From positions 38,348,456 to 38,412,455 of the forward strand of contig CAKMRJ010003334.1 in the NCBI GenBank assembly GCA_928212115.1: a stretch of DNA of 64,000 nucleotides, read 5' to 3'. Origin of the DNA: Lactuca virosa. Lineage: Eukaryota > Streptophyta > Magnoliopsida > Asterales > Asteraceae. Positions 57,702 through 64,000 of this stretch are shown here, piece after piece. Below the pieces are notes generated by a model. It saw only the letters and a program-made list of their open reading frames with translations, was not told where the DNA came from and searched no databases. The first letter of the stretch is position 1. Each line of letters opens with the position of its first letter. The position numbers and the translations under genes are program-made.

Positions 57702-59489
57702 TCAATTTTTTTTGAAGAAAATCTCAAGAGCTTTCTTACATGAATCATCTAATTCTAGCCTATGTGTAGTCAACAATTCAACCATCAAAGTCGATGTATA
57801 CACATTTGCTGCAAAACCACAATCACGCATTCTTTCAAGCATTGAAATCGCCTTCACCATTTCTTTGTGCATTATAAATCCCTGAACTATTATATTATAC
57901 GTAAAACCATCTGGAAAACAACCACTATCAATCATCTTTATAAGTAACTCATCTGCTTCATCAAGTTTACCCCTTTTACAAAGCCCATTCATCATAATAT
58001 TATATGTCCTAACATTAGGTTTCAACCCTCTAGCAGAAAGTTCTGAAAACAATTTATTTGCAGCATCAAGTTTCCCATCTTTACACAAACCATCTATTAG
58101 GCAATTACAAGTGACTATATTAGGCATCAACCCAACATCATCAATCTTTGCAAACATCTCTAATGCCTCTTTTACTCTCTTATGTTTACACAAAGAATCC
58201 ACCAATGTGCTATAAGTAACAATATTCGCTTTCAAACCACAAGTTTTCATCTCATCAAAAAGTATCATTGCATCCTTGAGTCTCCCATCATGACACAAAC
58301 CACTTATAAGAGTACTATATGTTACAACATTAGGATCAATCCCATTTCTTGACATTTCCTTAAAGAGACTCAATGCTTCATCAAGTCTTTTACTTTTACA
58401 GTACCCATTAATTAAAGTATTATAACTTATAACACAAGGTGCACAATTATGTATCATCATGTGATCTACTAAATTTCTTGCATCGTCTACCCTGTCAACC
58501 AAACAATACACATCCATTAATGAATTGTAAGTTACAGTATCAGGTGATTCACCTTCTTTAATAATGGATGCAAACAGATTGTGTGCTTCTGTTGCTTTCC
58601 CTTCTTTACATAGTGCATCAACTAAGATGTTAAATGTTTGTACATCGCGTCGGATATTTTGAGCAAACATGTCCTCTAAAAGTCTTTTGGCTTTGTCCCA
58701 TAATTCAGAGTTACACACGCCTTGAATCAAACAGTTGTAAGTTATGACATTGGGTGTTATTCCTCTTTCAATCATCTTATAGAAGAGTTTTAATGCATCG
58801 TTTACCTGTTCATCCTTGCAAAGACTATCTATGACTGTACTGTATGCAACAATGTCAGGCTTACAAACCCTAGATCTTTCCATCTTCTTGAGCAAGATCA
58901 TGGCAGAAGAAGTGTTTCCCAGTTTACAAAGCCCATTAATTAACGTGTTATAAGTAACCACATTAGGTTCAAACCCATTCTTTACGATTTGGTCAAAAAA
59001 GCTGACTGCTTGATAGAGTTTACCATCATTGCATAGACCCCGGATCAACGTATTGAAAATTGGGCAGTTTGGTTCGTAACCCAGCTTCATAACATTCCCT
59101 AAAACCGAAAACCCGAAACGCACTCGATTTGAATGGCAAAAACAGTTTATTGCGATGTGGAACGTATATATATCAGGCTTCACCAAAGGGTTGAGACCTA
59201 ACAGGCCTAATCGATGTATCATAGACATAGCAGTAGAATATCGCTTGAATTTGACGACAGTGGACATTAATCTGGTAAAGTTTTCAATTGAGGGAAGAGG
59301 TCGTCTTTGAAGCATTTTATCAAACACCGACAGTGCATCAGCTACAGCTAGGTCGCCTGAATGGGAACTATACTTTTTTGAACATCCTTCAAGATTTCTG
59401 GGAGAATCAGGACGACTCAAGTAAAATGCACAGCGGAAATGAAGACACTTGCTGAATTTGGAAGGGGCAACAGCAATCGTCTTCATCAT
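57702..59489 (-). CDS. P-class pentatricopeptide repeat protein, RFL-like, 595 aa, intron-less
   Basis: Organelle RNA-binding protein. The N terminus (MMKTIAVAPSKFSKCLHFRC, rich in basic and hydroxyl residues, few acidic) looks like a mitochondrial presequence. From about residue 100 onward there are 13 consecutive 35-residue PPR motifs plus a partial last one, each opening like NVVTYNTLINGLC and closing like GxxPN or GxxPD; a degenerate motif precedes them. The motif wording (LINGLCK, AMILLKKM) is that of the restorer-of-fertility-like clade, whose proteins bind mitochondrial transcripts and affect cleavage or stability. No editing-type E or DYW domain follows; the protein ends KKALEIFFKKN. 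The frame is complete and undamaged. The start is at the first of two adjacent Met codons (59489 or 59486). Confidence 0.93.
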   Translation of the reverse strand: MMKTIAVAPSKFSKCLHFRCAFYLSRPDSPRNLEGCSKKYSSHSGDLAVADALSVFDKMLQRRPLPSIENFTRLMSTVVKFKRYSTAMSMIHRLGLLGLNPLVKPDIYTFHIAINCFCHSNRVRFGFSVLGNVMKLGYEPNCPIFNTLIRGLCNDGKLYQAVSFFDQIVKNGFEPNVVTYNTLINGLCKLGNTSSAMILLKKMERSRVCKPDIVAYSTVIDSLCKDEQVNDALKLFYKMIERGITPNVITYNCLIQGVCNSELWDKAKRLLEDMFAQNIRRDVQTFNILVDALCKEGKATEAHNLFASIIKEGESPDTVTYNSLMDVYCLVDRVDDARNLVDHMMIHNCAPCVISYNTLINGYCKSKRLDEALSLFKEMSRNGIDPNVVTYSTLISGLCHDGRLKDAMILFDEMKTCGLKANIVTYSTLVDSLCKHKRVKEALEMFAKIDDVGLMPNIVTCNCLIDGLCKDGKLDAANKLFSELSARGLKPNVRTYNIMMNGLCKRGKLDEADELLIKMIDSGCFPDGFTYNIIVQGFIMHKEMVKAISMLERMRDCGFAANVYTSTLMVELLTTHRLELDDSCKKALEIFFKKN

Positions 59490-59733
59490 CAGACACCAAT
59501 AGAGCAGGTAATGCCCATATGCATTTCCGATGTGTTTTTGTAGAAATAATAATCCTGTTATAATAAATAAATAGTTTTATTTTTTTTATTTTATTTTATT
59601 TATTTATTTTTTTTTTTTTTTTGCGAAGTGTGAGTGTAATACAACTCCTCATTAATATTATGTCAGTGTCATATAGATATATTAGACAACTCATTTTAAA
59701 ATTGAAATTTACATTTTCTAATTATATGTTAAA
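59490..59733. other. 5' flank of the PPR gene
   Basis: Contains a long T-rich tract (about 59575-59625) and AT-rich DNA. The last nine bases (59725-59733, TATGTTAAA) are the left TSD of the next element. No clear TATA could be chosen. Confidence 0.45.
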
Positions 59734-60679
59734 GACAAAATTGCAAAAATGGTCCCTGTGGTATGCATTTTTTTGGGGTTTTAGTCCAAACCACAACTTT
59801 TTTGGATTCGTAATCATTTTGGCCTAATTTGATCGTGGTTTTGGTCCCTCGAAAAACTAAAAAGACTAAAATGCCCTTCTTGTATATTTTTTATATATAT
59901 ATTTTTATATTTTTTCTATTTAATTTAATGTTTTATTATTAATAAACGTTGGGCCCCACCCACCCACCCACCCACCCTTTATATATATATTTTTATATTT
60001 TTTCTATTTAATTTAATGTTTTTGTTTTTGTTTTGTTTTTTTTTTGTTTCAGAAATGATTTGAAGAACAAACGATTCATATTCGATATTGTTCCACATGT
60101 TACTTGTGATTTCATCGCCCTTGACCCAATCATCACCGCCAGCTGCACTCTGTGATTCCCACCACCCACCACTGCTGGCAATTCGTAGCCACCACTGAAC
60201 GCCTTCGTTCTCCATTTCCACTGGCATGTAACAGATCTGCAGCATCAGGAGGAGCAACTGTAGCCGATTACTATTAACGGTGTTTACACCTCTTAAACCA
60301 CTATCGCTCCGAAAAGGGTGAACGGAACCCTCGCCGATGCCGATCAGAGATCCAAAACCGCGAAATTCGCAGTGGAGATTCTCGGGGAGGAGCTTCGAGC
60401 TGTGGAGGTGAGTGGTGGGGGAGATATTGAGAGAAGAGAACACACTACATACATCTTCATCCACATCGATTGAAGGAGGAAGAGAGCTTGCTATCTGATC
60501 CCGATCGTACCCCGATAAAACACCGGAATCGGTGAGAACCCCCGACGAAAATGACTGAAAAGTACCTTCGTTCTTGAGGAAGAAGACGAAGAGGAAGAGT
60601 TACTCCTTATTTCTTGGTTTTTTTCTTAAACAAAACACACTCCAGATTTTCAGATTTGTTCTTGAGGAAGAAGACGATC

Positions 60680-60768
<89 letters not shown>

Positions 60769-60988
60769 GGGGATCAATGTTTATTAATAATAAAACATTA
60801 AATTAAATAGAAAAAATATAAATTTTTTTAAAAAAAATATACAAGAAGGGCATTTTAGTCTTTTCAGTTTTTCGAGGGACCAAAACCACAGTCAAACTAG
60901 GCCAAAAGGACTACTAATCCAAAAAAGTCGTGGTTTGGACTAAACCCTAAAAAATTCATACCACAGGGACCATTTTTGCAATTTTGTC
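59734..60988. mobile_element. Foldback Mutator-like element carrying unique GC-richer sequence, 1.26 kb
   Basis: Inverted arms start GACAAAATTGCAAAAATGG at both ends (59734 and, inverted, 60988) and run for more than 200 bp ('ttttggtccct', 'aaatgcccttcttgtat', 'ctatttaatttaatgtt'). A perfect 9-bp duplication TATGTTAAA flanks it (59725-59733, 60989-60997). The centre (about 60050-60600) is markedly GC-richer, with no repeat character, as in Pack-MULEs; its minus strand has a 161-codon open frame without a recognised domain. No transposase. It sits next to the PPR gene's 5' side. Confidence 0.88.
60685..60764 (+). repeat. GA dinucleotide microsatellite
   Basis: About 40 GA units at the inner edge of the right arm. 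The sister elements have the CT/GA run at the same place, so it belongs to the family. Confidence 0.95.
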
Positions 60989-61107
60989 TATGTTAAATTT
61001 GAAGTTATAATAACTTTAAAATTTTGATATATCTCTTAAATAATATATTTAAAATAATCGATTAATAATTATAAATTTTTATTATAAAAGTTTAATTAAT
61101 TTTATAA

Positions 61108-61134
61108 CCGTGGTTCCCACGGGTTATAAACTAG
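61108..61134 (+). mobile_element. Helitron-type 3' terminus (plus orientation)
   Basis: Perfect hairpin CCGTGG-TTC-CCACGG (61108-61122), then GTTATAAA and CTAG followed by T. This is the best-formed Helitron end in the window. The body would lie to the left, interrupted by the foldback element; its 5' TC end was not located. Confidence 0.6.
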
Positions 61135-62398
61135 TAATAACAATAAAAGAGTAAATTATGCCAATGCTCTTTATGGTTTACGATAATTTGTATGCTCGTT
61201 TTTTTTTTAATTCAGATCTTTATTGATTGGTTTTATTTCGTGTTTAGTCCCTAATGTATCTAAATTTACTGTTATACCTTCTTTTCCTTTTTTTAACCTT
61301 TTTTATTTTTTGGTTTTAAAGTTTCAATAAAACATAAAAACTCTATGGACTATTTCTCTAATTACATGAAAAAAATGTTTAATTTTAGTCCTACCTGCTT
61401 ATCCATTTTTTATATTCCTTCTTTGCTTTAATAATTGTAGGTGCACCAAATCCATCACTGTCGTGGCTTTCGCCACTTGAAAACTTCACCGTCGCCCCGT
61501 CAATGCTCGTCGGATATCAGACCATCACCGGAAATCTCTCTTCATCCTCACCAAATTTGAAGACGGAAACCACGAAGACTCTCTCCAACTCCACCAAACC
61601 ACCTCGCAGAAACCTCGTGAAACTTGTGATTCGTTGCATCGTCCACCACTCCCTAATCTTACCATCGTTTCATATCACCATCAACGACCCTTACAATGAA
61701 GCACACTTGTTTGCAATCTCGTATTATCGTCACCGCCACCATTGTCAATGAGGAACCTTCCTATGATTTTCACACTATGTCCGAAAATCGTTTAAAAAAC
61801 CTCGTGAATCGTTTTATTTTGATTTTCGTTTCATACATCAGTATTTCTATACTGGATTTGATTTTTCATCTGGATGATATTATTCTTTGTTTTCATGTAA
61901 CTTTTAGATCTAGAATCAATTTCATAGAAACTCGTAGAAAAACACCAAAAAGGGAAAGAATGATGTTGTTCTAATTCCTTTAATTTTGGACCTCTATTTA
62001 TTTTCCAAAAAATAAAGTAAACAAATTAGATAAATAGTATTTCATCTTCAATTCTATTCCAATTTTTACTTACTTTTTTATCCCAAAAAATATATTTTTA
62101 GTATATTTTATTTTTGTAACTTAAACAGATTGTTAAACACACCATTTTATTAATTAGCTTTTAACAAATCCATATTATATCTTTTTTTTCATTACAATAA
62201 TATATGTTTTCATATTTGTAAGATATATTTCAATTATAAGTTTTTATAAAAAAAAATGTTATAGTGTTTTAATTTTTTAATATGTATTTATGTTTTTATA
62301 TGAATTGGATACATAAATATTAAACTTTTCATTTATAATTGATTAATATAACTTAATATATAACAAGGCATTACAAATATTAAATAATACATTTTAAA
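61135..62398. other. Unassigned region with a GC-richer middle
   Basis: AT-rich ends surround a GC-richer stretch (about 61440-61770) with a short open frame (61503-61751) that has no recognisable domain. The left part ('ttagtccctaatgtatc' near 61250) resembles the arm of a foldback element, but no inverted partner was found. Confidence 0.4.
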
Positions 62399-63435
62399 GA
62401 CAAAACTGCAAAAACGGTCCTTGTGGTAAACATTTTTTCTGAGGTTTAGTCCAAACCTTAATTTTTTTGGGTTCGTGGTCCTTTTGAGCTAGTGTCATTG
62501 CGGATTTGGTCCCTTGGTAAACTAAAATGACTGTAATACCATTGGGGTATTTATTTTCTATTATCTTTCATTTTTTAAATCTAATAACTGATTTATTTAT
62601 TTAAACAATTAAAAAAATAAGACGAGTCATCTCTCTCTCTCTCTCTCTCTCTCCAATTAATACGATCATATAAACCTAGATATTGCGAACCGTATGAAGA
62701 TCTGGGTTCAGATTCAACAAACATATAATACCCCAATAACATAAAATCAAAACAGTAATCTATCACACCTACATTAAAACCCATCTCCAAACATGATTTT
62801 CTTTGAATAACATTTGAAGATACAATATGAACAAGAAAAACACATCAGATTTTCTAGGTTTATTTGAAATCACATACACTCATCAGATTTTTTAGACTTC
62901 TTCAAAACACACACACACTTATGAACATAGATACTCAAGAAAAACACACATATGATTTTCTAAACACACACACACACACACTGATGAACATACATACTCA
63001 AGAACAACACACATCAATAATTTTAAAACCATCAACCTAAATTTCAGTTTTTTAACCTAATTTTCAAGTCCATCAAATTGAACTTAAAACCTATATCCAT
63101 CTTCCAGATCAAATTCGAAAAAAGAGTAATTGAAATACAGATCCATCACCTTCAACCAGCGACCCTCCCAAATCCATCTATTAGACCATTTTCGAAAAAA
63201 AAAACAAAAAAAAAACGCTAGAAGAAGAAAGGATATGAAACTAATCAGTATGGAGGTGAAGAAATCATATCTAGCTTCCTTTTCTTCCAACGTGTTAATA
63301 GGGGAAGGAGAAACATCCAAGCACAAATGATGAAATCCCTCGAAAGCCCCCAATTCGTTTATGGCTTCAATTGATTCCAGCGATACCAATAGATTAGGAG
63401 AAACAACGAAGACAAAAATGATGGTGGTGATGTCG
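62399..63435. mobile_element. Foldback Mutator-like element, left arm and core only
   Basis: Starts GACAAAACTGCAAAAACGG, the same terminus as 59734, with the shared arm text and a CT microsatellite at about 62630-62653. The core (62660-63430) has a CA microsatellite near 62968-62981 and no gene. No right arm is seen before the LTR start at 63436, so it was truncated or continues beyond that LTR. Confidence 0.6.
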
Positions 63436-64000
63436 TGTAACGTCTGGGATTTATAAGTAACTATTCTTAATTATTTAAGGTTAATAGTTTTTTTTTTTAA
63501 AAAGTTTGGGATTAGACCTTTGGGCCCTTGTAATTGGGTTGAGGAAGCACCGTATGCGGATCGTACTTTGCCATGTACGCTCAGCGTACTTAAGAGATTG
63601 GAACGCGGAAGCCCTGCACGTACGCCCAACGTACCAAAGGGTACGCGCAGCGTACGTATGCAAATTCTAAAACCCTAAATTTTAGGGTTTGATCCCTATA
63701 TAAAGGACCTCATGCCTTTGGTCCAGCCTCCCTCTCACCCTTAGACAACCACCACGAATACCCTAAACCATATTTGTGTGTTCTTGTGATTTGGTAGCCA
63801 CTTGAGAGCATTTTAGTGTTGTTTTGGTGTTTGGAAGAGAAAGAAGTTTGAAGAAGGAGCAAGGATTCAAAGGGAGCTTGTAGATCCAGAATATTAGCAC
63901 CATTTCTGACTCATTTGAGGTATCAAGCTTCAAACTTGATCACTACATGCTTAGATTTGATTTTGGGGTGTTTTATGTCACTTTTGGACTCCATTGTTGA
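63436..64000 (+). mobile_element. Start of an LTR retrotransposon (continues past window end)
   Basis: TGTAACGTCTGGG fits the 5' end of gypsy LTRs in this window (TGTAACGCCCG). Further in are short 'cgtacgc' and 'gcgtac' repeats (63570-63660), a TATA box CTATATAAAGG (63697-63707) and leader-like CT-rich sequence. The other end and any TSD lie outside the window. Confidence 0.55.

Noticed and set aside
61503..61751. Short frame in GC-richer sequence
   Set aside because: Contains no domain I recognise and no supporting gene structure; could be captured DNA.

Overview
This is a repeat-dominated piece of a plant nuclear genome. The evidence is GT/AG introns, a P-class pentatricopeptide repeat gene, plant-type steroid reductase genes, and Ty3/gypsy chromoviruses, Ty1/copia, Mutator, hAT, CACTA and Helitron relics. 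A eudicot is likely. Asteraceae (lettuce-like) is my guess from general familiarity with the repeats and is not shown by the sequence. No virus, CRISPR, rRNA or prokaryotic operon is visible.

Host genes are few and sit at the edges. Two paralogous two-exon steroid 5-alpha-reductase-family genes lie on the minus strand: one at 1-1157, cut by the window start, and one complete at 54643-56124. About 53 kb of transposons separates them, so they look like an old tandem pair pushed apart. An intact intron-less RFL-type PPR gene follows at 57702-59489 (minus).

The block between the paralogues resolves into nested insertions whose borders can be read from target-site duplications (TSDs). Nest 1 (6.1-19.1 kb): a Helitron-type end was hit by a solo LTR (TSD GTTGT/GTTGC), which was hit by a degenerate gypsy element C (6799-17590, TSD CACGG), whose 5' LTR carries a 5'-truncated copia (8628-11005). 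Nest 2 (19.9-29.2 kb): a foldback Mutator-like element (19905-27625, 9-bp TSD) was hit by a 6.3-kb MULE (20186-26482, perfect 9-bp TSD AACTCACGC). That MULE carries a broken transposase gene, a convergent GRF-zinc-finger gene, a 59-bp minisatellite and a copia solo LTR. A second TIR element (27639-29185) abuts it. Nest 3 (29.8-47.3 kb): a small hAT-like element (TSD GTTTATAA) was hit by gypsy B (30412-47062, TSD CAATC), which holds gypsy A (31160-39962, TSD CCTAT) and a 5'-truncated copia (about 40455-43412). Then comes a 7-kb CACTA element (47285-54264, TSD TTC) without transposase. It contains about 2.5 kb of CAN-type simple repeats and a five-exon host gene fragment whose reading frame stays open across its splice sites.

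Right of the PPR gene are a Helitron-type 3' end, a foldback element carrying unique GC-richer sequence, a partial second copy of it, and the start of another LTR that runs out of the window.

All transposon proteins seen here are broken or truncated. Gypsy A is the closest to intact, one frame with three nonsense codons. The host genes most likely to be functional are the two reductases and the PPR gene. All coordinates, TSDs and counts were read by hand; no alignment or database search was run.
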